A stretch of 64,000 bases of DNA from Azophilus sp965199705 (GCA_965199705.1 OZ241359.1:2232001-2296000); one strand, 5' to 3'; counted from the stretch's first letter, positions 1-9,192 are shown. The notes: generated from the letters alone by a model not told the origin. A program made the numbers and translations.

Positions 1-2
1 CG

Positions 3-353
3 AAGGGCGACCCAGACAAGCGCGATGCGCTGCATAATACAGACCGACGCTTGGGTCAGGTCCTGTGCGATGGCGGTGACCCAAACTGGCCAGGAAAAGA
101 TAAACCAAGACCAGCAATCAGCGAGTACCGGCTGATGAGGCTCATCGCCTCGAGAGATCCACAACGTACCGTTCTACTGACACGGGCAATGCGCGCCATT
201 GCCCGATCCATGTCTCCTGGCAGCGGCCTGAACGTGCCAGACCTTGCTTGGGTACTACTCTCACCCGACGAGAATACACACCTTGCCAAGCACTATTACA
301 AGCGGCTCGACAGGGCTGACAGAGTCTTCGCCAAACAATCCGAATCCGAGTAA
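3..353 (+). CDS. cse2: Cse2/CasB (Cas11), Cascade small subunit, 5'-truncated by the window edge
   Basis: The reading frame is open from the first bases of the window, so only the C-terminal ~116 residues are visible. Motifs typical of the type I-E small subunit are present: LGQVLCDGG near the beginning, a basic RLMRLIASRD helix, then LLTRAMRAIA and a C-terminal HYYKRL segment. In the family (about 160-200 residues) this all-helical subunit is present as a dimer in the Cascade backbone and stabilises the R-loop. It lies 11 nt upstream of cas7e, whose start is preceded by AAGGA. Cse1 (cas8e) and cas3 would be expected to the left, outside the window. The assignment rests on the motifs and on the unmistakable downstream genes. 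Confidence 0.88.
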   Translation, partial: KGDPDKRDALHNTDRRLGQVLCDGGDPNWPGKDKPRPAISEYRLMRLIASRDPQRTVLLTRAMRAIARSMSPGSGLNVPDLAWVLLSPDENTHLAKHYYKRLDRADRVFAKQSESE

Positions 354-364
354 GGAACATCGTC

Positions 365-1489
365 ATGACAACCCCCCGTTTCCTGCAAATCCACACGCTG
401 ACCTCCTACACCGCTGCCCTCTTGAACCGAGACGACAGCGGATTGGCCAAGCGCCTGCCGTACGGCGGGGCATTGCGCACTCGTGTGTCGTCCCAATGCC
501 TCAAGAGACACTGGCGCATCGCCGAAGACCCGCACGCATTGCGCAATATCGACGGCGCGAATGCTGCCTACCGTTCGCGGGAACTCGTAACAAAACTGGT
601 GGCCAACCATCTGCGAGGAACATACCCGGACGATGTGGTTGACGCCATTGAGTTGGCGTTGCAGCTAGCCGTTTACGGCGACAAGGGAAAGACAAAGAGC
701 AGTCGCCAAACGCTACTACTCGGACAGCCGGAAATTGACTGGCTATTGAAGGAAGCGACGGAATTGGCGCAACAGGCCGGAGAAGATGCGCAAGCGGCAA
801 GCGAAGCAGCAAACGCCTGGAAGCAGGAGATGCGATCCAACATCAAGGCCATGCGCGACAACACCACCTTAGCCGGCGGATTGACAGCGGCACTGTTCGG
901 CAGAATGGTCACTTCGGACACCGAGGCCAACATCACTGCGCCCGTGCATGTGGCCCATGCCTTTACCATCCACGCAGAAGAATCGGAAAGTGATTACTTC
1001 ACCGCAGTTGACGACCTGTCCGACGATCAAGCCGGCGCCGACACCATTCAGGAAGCGGAGCTGACTTCCGGGCTATTCTATGGATACGTTGTGATCGACC
1101 TGCCCGGACTTATCGACAATTTGGGTGGCAACGCCGAAATGGCAGGCAACGTGCTGCACAACCTGATTTATCTGATTGCCGAGGTGTCCCCAGGGGCCAA
1201 ACTGGGTTCCACAGCGCCCTACGGACGAGCTTCATTCATGCTTCTCGAAGCCGGAGACCGCCAACCACGAAGCCTCGCTGAGGCTTACCGCCAGCCATGC
1301 ACTGCCCACATCGAGACCGCAGTCTCCAAACTCTGCGCCCACTTGACCAAACTGGACACCGCTTACGCCACCGGAGAAGCAAGACGAGCGATGTCACTAG
1401 CCAGTGAAGATGTCCCCGGCGCCGGGCCGGGATCATTGGCAGATTTGGCAGCCTGGGCCAAGGGGCTGCCGAACGAGCTGTCCCAATGA
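365..1489 (+). CDS. cas7e: Cas7e (Cse4/CasC), Cascade backbone subunit
   Basis: A 374-residue protein beginning MTTPRFLQIHTLTSY with the diagnostic N-terminal GGALRTRVSSQCLKRHWR. This is the RAMP-type crRNA-binding backbone subunit of type I-E Cascade (six copies per complex in E. coli). The thumb-like part near residues 165-185 has AGGLTAALFGRMV, matching the family. Length is normal for Cas7e (about 350-380). The stop overlaps the cas5e start by four bases (ATGA), showing translational coupling in the operon cse2-cas7e-cas5e-cas6e-cas1e. The start has an AAGGA ribosome-binding site at the usual distance. No disruption is seen. Confidence 0.97.
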   Translation: MTTPRFLQIHTLTSYTAALLNRDDSGLAKRLPYGGALRTRVSSQCLKRHWRIAEDPHALRNIDGANAAYRSRELVTKLVANHLRGTYPDDVVDAIELALQLAVYGDKGKTKSSRQTLLLGQPEIDWLLKEATELAQQAGEDAQAASEAANAWKQEMRSNIKAMRDNTTLAGGLTAALFGRMVTSDTEANITAPVHVAHAFTIHAEESESDYFTAVDDLSDDQAGADTIQEAELTSGLFYGYVVIDLPGLIDNLGGNAEMAGNVLHNLIYLIAEVSPGAKLGSTAPYGRASFMLLEAGDRQPRSLAEAYRQPCTAHIETAVSKLCAHLTKLDTAYATGEARRAMSLASEDVPGAGPGSLADLAAWAKGLPNELSQ

Positions 1490-2208
1490 CTCACCGTTGG
1501 TTGGTTGTACGCCTTGAAGCGCCCTTGATGGCGTTCGGCGGCGTCCTGATCGATCAGGTGGGGCCGACGCGCGATTTTCCCGCCGCTTCCATGATGGCCG
1601 GATTGATTGGCAACGCAATGGGCTGGCAATGGACTGATGCGGAAAGCCACCAAGCGGCCCAAGACCGATTGATCTTCGCCGCTCGCCGAGAGTGTGAAGG
1701 CTCCCTGCTGACCGATAATCAAAATGCCCGGTTGGCCAAAACCGACAAGGGCTGGACAACACTGGGCGCCCCGGAAGGCCGAGACGGAGCCAGCTACAGC
1801 GCACCACACCGGCGAACGCGAGACTTCCATGCGGACTTGTCCGTGCGAATGGTCATGCGCTTCAAACCGGAGGCCGAATCACCCACGCTTGAAGAAGTGG
1901 CAGCGGCTTTCGATCAACCCTCGCGACCGCTATACATCGGCCGCAAACCCTGCCTGCCTTCCACACCCTTGCTGGCAAATGGCTCGAACCGCTGGGTAGG
2001 GGCAGACACGGCTTACGAAGCACTGCGAGCCGTTCCGGGCAGAGAAGAGAAGCTGCGAGCCGTATGGCCAGTGGAGCAAGGGCCTGAGACGGGCAGCGTT
2101 GTGGACCGAATCACGGACTTGGCCGACCTTCGCCGTTGGCGCACGGGCTATCATGCGGGATCAAGACGAGTGGTGGAGGGCTGGGTCGTGCCGGTTGCTG
2201 CGGCGTGA
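1486..2208 (+). CDS. cas5e: Cas5e (CasD), Cascade 5'-handle binding subunit
   Basis: A 240-residue RAMP protein starting MTHRWLVVRLEAPLMAFGG, the conserved Cas5 N-terminal beta-strand, followed by DQVGPTRDFPAASMMAGLIGNA, typical of Cas5e. The family binds the 5' handle of the crRNA and caps the Cas7 backbone. The GRKPCLPSTPL segment near residue 150 matches the conserved GRK-C-P-S motif of the type I-E subfamily. The start ATG overlaps the cas7e stop, and the stop overlaps the cas6e GTG start, so the genes are tightly coupled. Intact and of normal length. Confidence 0.96.
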   Translation: MTHRWLVVRLEAPLMAFGGVLIDQVGPTRDFPAASMMAGLIGNAMGWQWTDAESHQAAQDRLIFAARRECEGSLLTDNQNARLAKTDKGWTTLGAPEGRDGASYSAPHRRTRDFHADLSVRMVMRFKPEAESPTLEEVAAAFDQPSRPLYIGRKPCLPSTPLLANGSNRWVGADTAYEALRAVPGREEKLRAVWPVEQGPETGSVVDRITDLADLRRWRTGYHAGSRRVVEGWVVPVAAA

Positions 2209-2990
2209 CTACGCTCAATTTGGTTCGGGTCCCGATCAGAACCGACGCTCTCGCCCGTTGGGCGGGAAACCGCGGATGGGTCAATCGGCGACGGGGAAGC
2301 ATCACCTTCGATGAGGGCCGTGCGCTGCATCACCTGCTCGGCGAGAGCCTTGGAGTAGGGGCGATACGGCCATTTCGGCTACTAGTTGCGCCTCGGCGCA
2401 GCGAAGGAAACATCTATGGCTACTCGTCATTTGATACGGACGCTCTCCGTTCAGCAGCGCAAGACCTCGCCCTGCCTGATCATTTGAGTGTCTTGCATCC
2501 CGACCGACTCGAAAGCAAGCCAATGCCCGAAAGTTGGCGGAAAGGACAGAGATTGGGGTTCGATCTTCGTGTGCGACCCATCCGGCGACTACGGAAAAAT
2601 TTGGAAACCGCCACCAAAAGCATGACCAAGGGCAGCGAAGTCGATGCATTCTTGATTGAAGCCTTGGCGCGGCACCCAGAAAACAAGTCAGGTATGAAGC
2701 AAGGGCAGCGAAATCGCGAAGCGGTATATCTCGATTGGCTGGCGGAGAGACTTGACCCCGCCGCAAAGCTCAGCCGCAGCGGTAGCCGCCTGGCCCGCTT
2801 TCGACGCAACGTTGTGGCGCGTGGCACAACCGGAATCGAAGGGCCCGATGCCACGATCCACGGCACCTTGACGATAGTTGATGAGCAGGCCTTCACTGAC
2901 TTGCTTGCACGAGGCGTCGGGCGCCACAAGGCATACGGCTACGGGATGCTATTGCTTCGCTCGCCGCACAAGGCGATTCCGAAAAGCTGA
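2205..2990 (+). CDS. cas6e: Cas6e (CasE), pre-crRNA endoribonuclease
   Basis: I place the start at the GTG overlapping the cas5e stop (GTGA), giving 261 residues that begin VTTLNLVRVPIRTDALARWA, the standard Cas6e N-terminus. A longer in-frame start at 2136 would lie wholly inside cas5e and is unlikely. Cas6e is a double RAMP-fold ribonuclease that cuts the CRISPR repeat hairpin and stays bound to the 3' handle. The C-terminal glycine-rich loop GVGRHKAYGYGMLLL is clearly present. A histidine-containing RALHHLLGES segment near residue 40 probably carries the catalytic His. The repeats in the array at 10,689 form a CCCCGC/GCGGGG stem suitable for such an enzyme. It directly abuts cas1e. Confidence 0.95.
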   Translation: MTTLNLVRVPIRTDALARWAGNRGWVNRRRGSITFDEGRALHHLLGESLGVGAIRPFRLLVAPRRSEGNIYGYSSFDTDALRSAAQDLALPDHLSVLHPDRLESKPMPESWRKGQRLGFDLRVRPIRRLRKNLETATKSMTKGSEVDAFLIEALARHPENKSGMKQGQRNREAVYLDWLAERLDPAAKLSRSGSRLARFRRNVVARGTTGIEGPDATIHGTLTIVDEQAFTDLLARGVGRHKAYGYGMLLLRSPHKAIPKS

Positions 2991-3878
2991 ATGCTGAAAG
3001 GTCGTTTAGGTCTAGACAGCGCAAAGGTTCCCTACAAGGATCGCGCCGGGTTGCTCTACCTTGCTCGAGGGGCGCTGACAGCAAGGGATGGAACACTCGC
3101 ATTTCTGCAGGGGGAGGCCACAGCCTCCGACGCACTCGCACCCGGCGACTACGCCATTCCACTGCAGGGTGTTTCCATGATTTTGCTTGGGCCGGGTTCC
3201 ACGGTCAGCCACGACGCGCTCAGATTGCTTGCCCATGCGCGAACTGCGCTTGCCGCGGTGGGAGAGGATGGCGTCCGTCTGTACACCGCCCCGCCACTCA
3301 TTCCAGATCGCTCAGGCCTGGCCCGAAGGCAAGTCATGCACTGGGCTGACCGCAAAAAGCGACTGGACATTGCGCGTCGCATGTACGCGTGGCGACTCGG
3401 TCGGGTGTTGCCGCACCGTTCCCTCAATGTACTGCGCGGAATCGAAGGGGCGCGGATGAAGGAAAGCTACCGATTGATCGCGCGACAAGTCGGCGTGGAG
3501 TGGCGGGGAAGACGCTATGACCGCGCTCGGCCCGACGCCAGCGACATGCCCAACCAGGCGCTAAACCATGCCTCCAGCGCAGTGGAAGGCGCGGCTGCCA
3601 TTGCTGTTTCGGCTACTGGAGCGATTCCACAGCTAGGCTTCATCCACGAAGACCCCGGCCAGTCCTTTGTGTTGGACATTGCCGACTTGTACCGAGACAC
3701 CATAACCATTCCTTGTGCTTTTCGTGCTACCAAGCGCATCACCGAGAATCGATTGGGTAACGTTGAGCGAGTAACCCGGAGGTCTGTGGGCAAAACATTG
3801 GCCGAGAAACAAGTCATTCCCGCGATGATTGAGCGCATCAAGGCACTGTTCGAAGAGGATTCCGAGAAGGACCATTAG
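2991..3878 (+). CDS. cas1e: Cas1e, CRISPR spacer integrase
   Basis: A 295-residue type I-E Cas1. The three metal-binding residues of the family can be placed: Glu in RGIEGARMKESY (around residue 151), His in GFIHEDPGQSFVLDIADLYR (around residue 220) and the following Asp of that motif. Cas1e forms the Cas1-Cas2 integrase that inserts new spacers at the leader end. The start codon follows the cas6e stop with no gap. cas2e, which normally abuts or overlaps cas1e, is not adjacent: 16 bases after the stop an IS element begins, and cas2e is found only at 10,338. The protein itself looks intact. Confidence 0.96.
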   Translation: MLKGRLGLDSAKVPYKDRAGLLYLARGALTARDGTLAFLQGEATASDALAPGDYAIPLQGVSMILLGPGSTVSHDALRLLAHARTALAAVGEDGVRLYTAPPLIPDRSGLARRQVMHWADRKKRLDIARRMYAWRLGRVLPHRSLNVLRGIEGARMKESYRLIARQVGVEWRGRRYDRARPDASDMPNQALNHASSAVEGAAAIAVSATGAIPQLGFIHEDPGQSFVLDIADLYRDTITIPCAFRATKRITENRLGNVERVTRRSVGKTLAEKQVIPAMIERIKALFEEDSEKDH

Positions 3879-3893
3879 GGAACCGCTGATTTA

Positions 3894-4194
3894 GGACCTG
3901 TTCACACTATCTGATCGCCTCCACAATGAGCGCGAGCACGATGAACCCGATGAAGATGGCGTCCAGCTTCTCAAAGCGCGAGAAGATGCGCCGAAAGCCT
4001 TTGAGGCGGCGGAACAAACGCGCCACCTCGTTGCGCCGCTTGTACATCTCCCGGTTGTATTCCCAAGGTTCAATGCGACTGCTCTTCGGCGGGACCACGG
4101 GTTCGCAGCCGAGGTCCAGGGCGAGCTGGCGGGTGGCGTTGGCCTCGCAGGTCTTGTCCATGATCAGCGCGGTCCCGCGTTGGGGCTTTCCTAG
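3894..4194 (-). pseudogene. IS5-family transposase C-terminal relic (copy 1)
   Basis: On the minus strand this encodes only the last ~90 residues of an IS5-type transposase (GTALIMDKTCEANATRQLALD, PWEYNREMYKRRNEVARLFRRL, FEKLDAIFIGFIVLALIVEA). It closely matches the C-terminus of the second IS5 copy at 8,333-9,191, in the opposite orientation. One terminal inverted repeat remains (TGTTCACACTATC at about 3,900). The N-terminal two thirds and the other end are missing; the fragment ends at TTTCCTAG, where the IS1380-type element begins. This was probably the first element to land between cas1e and cas2e. Confidence 0.85.
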
Positions 4195-4404
4195 TCCCAA
4201 TCCCCTGATAAGGCCGTGATCCTGGCTGATCAGCGTCATTTTGAGGCTGAGGACGGGGGGAGCGTCATGCGCGGGCCAAGCGCAGGCGCATCTGGACGGC
4301 GGGGCGTTGCAAAAGGATGTCGGATCCCGCTTGCGGGACGGTCGGTTTCGGGATGTGCGCGAGCGCGTCCCCGCCGCAGGGCGGCGTTGGGCGGCTTCGG
4401 CAGG

Positions 4405-4902
4405 TCAGGCCGGCGTTGCGGGCGGCGGGGCGCGGGCCTCCAGGGTGGTCATGGCCTCGTAAAGCCAGTCCAGCCGGAAGCTGGTCTTGGCGAAGCGCAG
4501 GCCGATCCGGCGCGCCGTGCGGATCATGTGCGCTGCGGCGCACATCACGTGGCGGATGACCTGTCGGATGCCGTGGCGCCGCGCCCCCTTCGGCAGCGCC
4601 GTGAACTGCACCGCCCGAAGCAGGGCCTGGGCGATGTGGCCCAAGGCGTAGAAGGCTTGGTTGGCCCGGTAGGATCGGCATGGGGGGTGGTGCAGGCCCA
4701 GGTCGATGAGCGGCCCCTTGAAGGCGTTCTCCTGGCCCTGCTTGGCCCGGTGGCGGCGCACCAGCTCGTCCAGGGGCAGGTCGTTGCGCGAGACCAGGAT
4801 CACCGTGTGCTGCGGCATCAGCAGAAGCTGGCCGCCCAGGCTGCGGCGGCGGATCACCACATAGTGGCGCTGCGCGTCCCAACCGCTGGGGCAGTGGCTA
4901 GC
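4405..4902 (-). pseudogene. IS1380-family transposase, C-terminal part
   Basis: Encodes the C-terminal ~165 residues of the split IS1380 transposase. Recognisable motifs are RRHRAKQGQENAFKGPLIDL, GLHHPPCRSYRANQAFYALG and FAKTSFRLDWLYE, all standard for IS1380. It resumes at HCPSGWDAQRHYVVIRRRS, directly after the second GCTAGC copy. It cannot be expressed as one polypeptide with the N-terminal part at 7,353-8,219 while the 2.45-kb insertion is present. Confidence 0.86.
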
Positions 4903-7352
4903 CCTGCCCGTGCCCCACAAGTTTCGCTGGGCGATTGCAAATTGAGTCGTGTTTTCTCATCCGAAGTCATCGTGTAGTTGAACGGCGAAGGTCATGGTGG
5001 CGAGCTGGGTGTAGCCGTGCCAGAGGAGTTGGGCGCCGGGTGGGTCGCGTTTGCGGCCGGTCCAGCCGCCGAGTTTTCCGAGCAGTCGGACGGTTTCGCC
5101 GAGGTGGTGTGGAGGCGATTGGCGTTGCGAGCGCGCGAAGGTGGCCAGCACGCGCAGTTCGAGGTCCGAGAACAGGATATTGGCGGGCAGTTCGGGTACT
5201 TCGCGGCCGAGATGGAGCATCAACTGGATGCGCCAAGCGATGACCATGTTGATGGCGATGGCGCGTGTCAGGCGTTCGGCGGTGTGGTGTTGGAGTTCCT
5301 CGATCTGGCAACCGGACTTGAGGATTCGGAAGTAGTCTTCGATGCGCCATCGCAGGGTGTACCAGGTCAGCAGGCGAGTGGCCTGTTCGGGTTCGGTAAC
5401 CGGTACGGTGGTGAGCAGGAACCATTCCAGAGGCGGCGTGTTGGTGGGCGGATGGCGTTCACGGGCGTGCACGGCCCACAGGGCGACGGGTTCGGCGTTG
5501 GGACGCGGCAGTTGGACGGGTTCATAGCGCAGGGCCATCTGGGCGGTGCGCGCGGGTCGTTTGGCGCGCTTGGCCTGTTTGCTGGCCTTGATGCGGGCGC
5601 TCAAGCGGCGCACGTCAACGGTGCACTGGCCGCGGACGGGGGCGTTTCGCAGGGTGTCGAACAAGTGGCGGGTGGTCGAGTTGCCCTGGGCGTCGGTGTC
5701 CCGTCCGAGGACGCGGTTGGCCTTGGCGCGGACCAGCAGGTCGACCTTGGGGGCGTTCGTCTGCTGCTCGACGAACAGGTCCAGGAAGTCCGCCTCGCGG
5801 TCCATCACGCCCACCAGGCGGGTATCGGTGAGCGACTCGGCCGCTTCGGCGCAGTCGCGCAGGCCCTCGATCCAGCGGAATGTCTTGCGCTGCTTGAGCG
5901 GTTTGCGGCCCTGGGCTTCGGGGTCCGGGGGCGGGGGCGCGTCGAACGCGGCCCGCATGACCCCGAGCGGCACGCCGTCGGGGGTGGTCGCCAGCGTGGT
6001 GTGCAGATGCAGCCCCCGCGACCAGGCGCCGGTCTGGTTCGAGCCGAGCACGCCCAGCCCCTCCTTTTCCCCGTGTGCGGTGAAGTTCAGGCTGGTGGTG
6101 TCCTGAATGCACAACACCGTCGCCTCCGATTGCAGGCGTTGCAGGGTGCGTTTTCGATGGGGCGCCAAGATGTTCTCGACGGTCACCGCGCTCTCGGCGG
6201 GTTGGTCGATCAGTCGGTAATGGCCCTTGATCAAGGCGCGGTCTCCGTGGCTGGCTCCGGTGATGGAGCGCATCGGGTACTGTGCCATATGATGGGCGCT
6301 GGTGACCAAGCGGGCACTCCAGCGCGCATCGCCAAGCGGGGCGCCGCCGAACTCGTTGGCGGCCCAGACGTCGGCATCGAGTCCCTCGCCGGGTTCAAGC
6401 GGGATCGGCCCCGGGGCGGGGAGCGCCAGGCGTTGGCGCCAGTGCGGCTCCAATTCACGGATATAGACCGCCTTGGGCGGTGTCGTGGCGGCATGGGTGT
6501 GATCGTTGCGTCCGCGCCCCTTGGTCTCGCCCAGGCGCAGCCAGTTTGCTGCCCGCCAACTCACCCCGGTGTAGTGGCGCTCATCGACGAAGGATTCCAG
6601 CAACCAGGGCCGATAACCATACTGACCCTCGCAATCCGACGCCACCCGCCGGGCCGCCTGACCCAGCACCCAGGAGGCCAGATTGCGGCAATCCACGCCG
6701 GGGCGAATCAGCAACCGGCACAGCCCCAGCACCCGATGCAGGTGCGCACTGCGCTGCGCCTCACTCCATCCGATCCACGCCTCGCGAACCGCCAGCCGCC
6801 GCGCCGAGGCGGCGAATCCCACCGCGCCAAGCCAGCCGTGGGCGGAACCCACCAGATACCGCAACTGCGGGCCAACAAACGGACCCGCTCCCTGGGGATG
6901 TTCGTGCGCCAACAGGGTATTCCAGATCAGCCGCTGCGCATCGGTAGCGACCCGCACCAACGCCAACTCCCGCACCTGCCCGACCGCATCCGGTACCCCA
7001 GCCGCCGACGCCACCGCTTCCCGGAGCACCCGAGGACGGTTCCGATGACCGCAACGGCGCGACCCGCCCGGCAATCGAATGTGCCCGCCACGGTGCAAAA
7101 TACCCAACGCGTGATGACAGCTTGCGCGTTGCCACCGACCAAGCGCATCGCGCAACCCGAAGGCGTCGCAGACGTGATCCGCCAGACGCCCACGACCCGT
7201 GACCCCCACCGATACCGCCTCGTCAAGCACCTCGCAAAGGCGGGGAAGATCATCCCGCAATGTGCGCATCACCTGCGTCTGAGCATCCATGCAACACAAC
7301 ATAACCCGGTCCGTCCGTGAAGTCCAGCACGGAGTTATGGGGCACGGGCAGG
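4903..7352 (-). mobile_element. IS4-family (Tn5-like) insertion sequence carrying a DruA-like fusion transposase
   Basis: A 2,450-bp element with perfect 15-bp terminal inverted repeats, CCTGCCCGTGCCCCA at 4,903-4,917 and its complement at 7,338-7,352. It is flanked by a 6-bp direct repeat GCTAGC (4,897-4,902 and 7,353-7,358). It sits inside the IS1380 transposase gene, so it arrived later. It carries one long gene on the minus strand. Perfect ends, an intact gene and an intact target duplication suggest a recent and possibly still mobile insertion. Confidence 0.9.
4957..7302 (-). CDS. IS4/Tn5-type transposase with N-terminal DUF4338 (DruA-like) domain
   Basis: A 781-residue protein, far longer than ordinary Tn5-like transposases (about 450-480). 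Residues ~100-265 match DUF4338, the domain of Druantia protein DruA: GPQLRYLVGSAHGWLGAVGF, a central CRLLIRPGVDCRNLASWVLG, and ESFVDERHYTGVSWRAANW. Residues ~310-365 form the Tn5-type DNA-binding domain (WAANEFGGAPLGDARWSARL, MRSITGA). The catalytic core has Asp401 in CIQDTTSLNF, Asp501 in GVMDREADF and Glu655 in the Y-R-E-K signature YTLRWRIEDYFRILKSG. The start is ATG at 7,302, with another Met four codons later. All catalytic residues are present, so it looks functional. The role of the DUF4338 part in transposition is unknown to me. Confidence 0.9.
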   Translation of the reverse strand: MLCCMDAQTQVMRTLRDDLPRLCEVLDEAVSVGVTGRGRLADHVCDAFGLRDALGRWQRASCHHALGILHRGGHIRLPGGSRRCGHRNRPRVLREAVASAAGVPDAVGQVRELALVRVATDAQRLIWNTLLAHEHPQGAGPFVGPQLRYLVGSAHGWLGAVGFAASARRLAVREAWIGWSEAQRSAHLHRVLGLCRLLIRPGVDCRNLASWVLGQAARRVASDCEGQYGYRPWLLESFVDERHYTGVSWRAANWLRLGETKGRGRNDHTHAATTPPKAVYIRELEPHWRQRLALPAPGPIPLEPGEGLDADVWAANEFGGAPLGDARWSARLVTSAHHMAQYPMRSITGASHGDRALIKGHYRLIDQPAESAVTVENILAPHRKRTLQRLQSEATVLCIQDTTSLNFTAHGEKEGLGVLGSNQTGAWSRGLHLHTTLATTPDGVPLGVMRAAFDAPPPPDPEAQGRKPLKQRKTFRWIEGLRDCAEAAESLTDTRLVGVMDREADFLDLFVEQQTNAPKVDLLVRAKANRVLGRDTDAQGNSTTRHLFDTLRNAPVRGQCTVDVRRLSARIKASKQAKRAKRPARTAQMALRYEPVQLPRPNAEPVALWAVHARERHPPTNTPPLEWFLLTTVPVTEPEQATRLLTWYTLRWRIEDYFRILKSGCQIEELQHHTAERLTRAIAINMVIAWRIQLMLHLGREVPELPANILFSDLELRVLATFARSQRQSPPHHLGETVRLLGKLGGWTGRKRDPPGAQLLWHGYTQLATMTFAVQLHDDFG

Positions 7353-8219
7353 GCTAGCGAAGATCGCCTCCTCCTCCATGCCGATGTCCGTCCACGCCGA
7401 GTCGGGCAGCCCCTCAAGCTGCTCCAGCACCGGCCCGCGCCACCGGTCGTTGGTCACGCTGATCGAGAAGTCCCAGCCCCGCTCCGCGCACAGGCGTACC
7501 AGTCCGCCCTTGTAGTAGGCGTTGTCCGCGCGAAGCCACACCGGCGTCCCCGCCGGCAGCATCCCCGCCGTCCAGTCCAGCAGGGTGCGCCAGTTCAGCG
7601 TCACCCGGCCGCCGCCCGGCTGCAATTGTCCCGCCGACCAAAGGCCGCCCAGGAACGTGGCGTGCAGCCAATAGCCCCGGTTGCCGTTGTAGTCCTGCCT
7701 CGCCCGTTGGAAGAGCTGCCCGTCCACCTCAATGCCGGTGGCGTCGATGAACAGCGCAACGTAGCCCTTCGTCCCGACCTCGTGCTCAATGACGGACGGC
7801 GCCACCCGACCCGCGAACTCGACGGCCGCCCGCCACAGGCCCTTCACGTCACCTGGCTTCAGCCGCCCGAGCCACTCCCCGGCGCGCCGCGCCTCGGGGA
7901 CGCGGCGAAGGCCAAGCAGCGCGCTGGCCACCTTGTCGGCGCGCAGCGCGTCCAGGTCGGACAGCGACCCGTGGCCCCGGGCCAGCGACGCGATGATCGC
8001 CCACAGCGTCTCCGCGTCCGACGCGCCCCGGTTCCTGACCTTCACCGAGACCGCCTCCCCAAGCAGTTCGAACAGCCCGAGCCGCCGGGCGGTCCGCGCC
8101 AGGATCGACGCGCCGCCGAAGGCCGTCAGGTCCAGATCCGTGAACTCGAACTCCACCTTCGGCGGGCGGATCCGCCGATTCCCCGCTGCCTTCCGCTGCC
8201 GGCGCCTGCGCTTCCCCAA
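7353..8219 (-). pseudogene. IS1380-family transposase, N-terminal part
   Basis: About 289 residues from MGKRRRRQRKAAGNRR through FTDLDLTAFGGASILARTARRLGLFELL and VALFIDATGIEVDG, with a second acidic motif in TPVWLRADNAYYKGGLVRLC. These are the N-terminal and first DDE regions of IS1380 transposases. Reading stops making sense at the codons for Ala-Ser within EEEAIFAS, where GCTAGC is duplicated and the inserted IS4-type element begins. The remainder of the protein is at 4,405-4,902. Removing the insertion and one copy of GCTAGC restores a continuous frame (EAIFASHCPSGWD) of about 453 residues, the usual IS1380 length. Confidence 0.86.
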
Positions 8220-8332
8220 GGTTCACCCTCCAAGTGAGTTTCCGGGAAACCCATTTTCGCACGCAAAACCCCGTCGGGTGGACTCCTGCGGCAAAACCCA
8301 CAGTTCCTTATCAGGGGATTAAGGTTTCCTAG

Positions 8333-9191
8333 GGGCTGTTCACACTAGAGGGTGATAATGTGATATTCTCTGTTGCAATGGAGTATTCCGAGAATACATA
8401 GATTTTCCAATATCATGGAAATCACAGAAGAGCAGTTCAAGCGCATCGCCCCGCTCCTTCCCAAGCAGCGCGGAAACGTCAAGGTCTCCAACCTCCAGGT
8501 GGTCAACGCCATCCTCCACGTCGCCGAGCACGGCTGCAAGTGGCGCGGCCTGCCGAAGCGCTTCGGCTACTGGCACACGATCTACATGCGCATGAGCCGC
8601 TGGTCCAAGAAGGGGGTGCTCGACCGCGTGTTCGAGCGGCTCCAGCGAGACCAAATCGTCCGCATCAAGGTCGAGGCGATGGGCCTGGACAGCACCAGCG
8701 CCAAAGTCCATCCTGACGGCACGGGCGCTCTAAAACAAGCGGCCCGCAATCCATCGGCAAGTCCCGGGGCGGATGGAACACCAAAATTCATATGGTTGCC
8801 GCGGATGACCGGACCGCCGTCGCCTTCTCCCGCTCCCGCTCCCCCGGCAACGCCCACGACGCGCCCGAGGGCCGCAAGCTGATGGCGCAGCCAGGAAAGT
8901 CCCAATGCGGGAACCGCGCTGATCATGGACAAGGCCTACGAGGACAACGCCACCCGCCAGCTCGCCCTGGACCACGGCTTCGAACCCGTGGTCCCGCCGA
9001 AGAGCAATCGCATTGAACCTTGGGAATACAACCGGGAGATGTACAAGCGGCGCAACGAGGTGGAGCGTCGGTTCCGCCGCCTCAAAGGCTTTCGGCGCAT
9101 CTTCTCGCGCTTTGAGAAGCTGGACGCCATCTGCATCGGGTTCATCGTGTTCGCGCTCATTGTGGAGGCGCTCAGATAGTGTGAACATATC
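8333..9191 (+). mobile_element. IS5-family insertion sequence (copy 2), decayed
   Basis: About 860 bp with terminal inverted repeats around TGTTCACACTA (left end 8,337) and TAGTGTGAACA (right end near 9,176-9,187). It is flanked by CTAG at 8,329-8,332 and 9,192-9,195, the usual target of this IS5 subgroup; the right CTAG is now split by an IS630 inserted at its TA. The transposase gene carries frame breaks (see the next entry). It lies head-to-head with the older IS5 relic at 3,894-4,194. Confidence 0.87.
8415..9179 (+). pseudogene. IS5-family transposase with two frame changes
   Basis: Starts MEITEEQFKRIAPLLPKQRG at 8,415 and reads through the first DDE region (GLDSTSAKVHPDG). A -1 shift is needed at CTAAAAC (8,730-8,736) to continue into TSGPQSIGKSRGGWNTKIHM; many IS5 elements use a programmed shift at such a place, so this one may be functional. 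A second break, one extra A in GGGAACC near 8,914, is absent from copy 1, which has GGGACC. It is therefore a true disabling insertion. After it the frame resumes with MDKAYEDNATRQLALDHG and the normal C-terminus ending near 9,179. Confidence 0.84.
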
Positions 9192-9192
9192 C

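Larger units (their letters stand above)
4195..8324 (-). mobile_element. IS1380-type insertion sequence, interrupted by an IS4-type element
   Basis: The ends form an inverted repeat: AATCCCCTGATAAGG at about 4,200 and its complement CCTTATCAGGGGATT at 8,306-8,320. The element is flanked by a direct repeat TTTCCTAG (4,187-4,194 and 8,325-8,332). IS1380 elements usually make shorter target duplications, so part of this match may be chance. Its transposase gene runs on the minus strand and is split in two by the element at 4,903-7,352. Without that insertion the element would be about 1.7 kb, normal for the family. The stretch 4,195-4,404 is the non-coding 3' end of the element; I see no gene in it. 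Confidence 0.82.

Noticed and set aside
4978..7320. A 780-codon plus-strand frame
   Set aside because: Antisense to the IS4/Tn5-type transposase, which has catalytic motifs and matching element ends. The plus-strand frame has no recognisable domain.
7317..8237. A 306-codon plus-strand frame
   Set aside because: Antisense to the N-terminal half of the IS1380 transposase and crosses the IS boundary.
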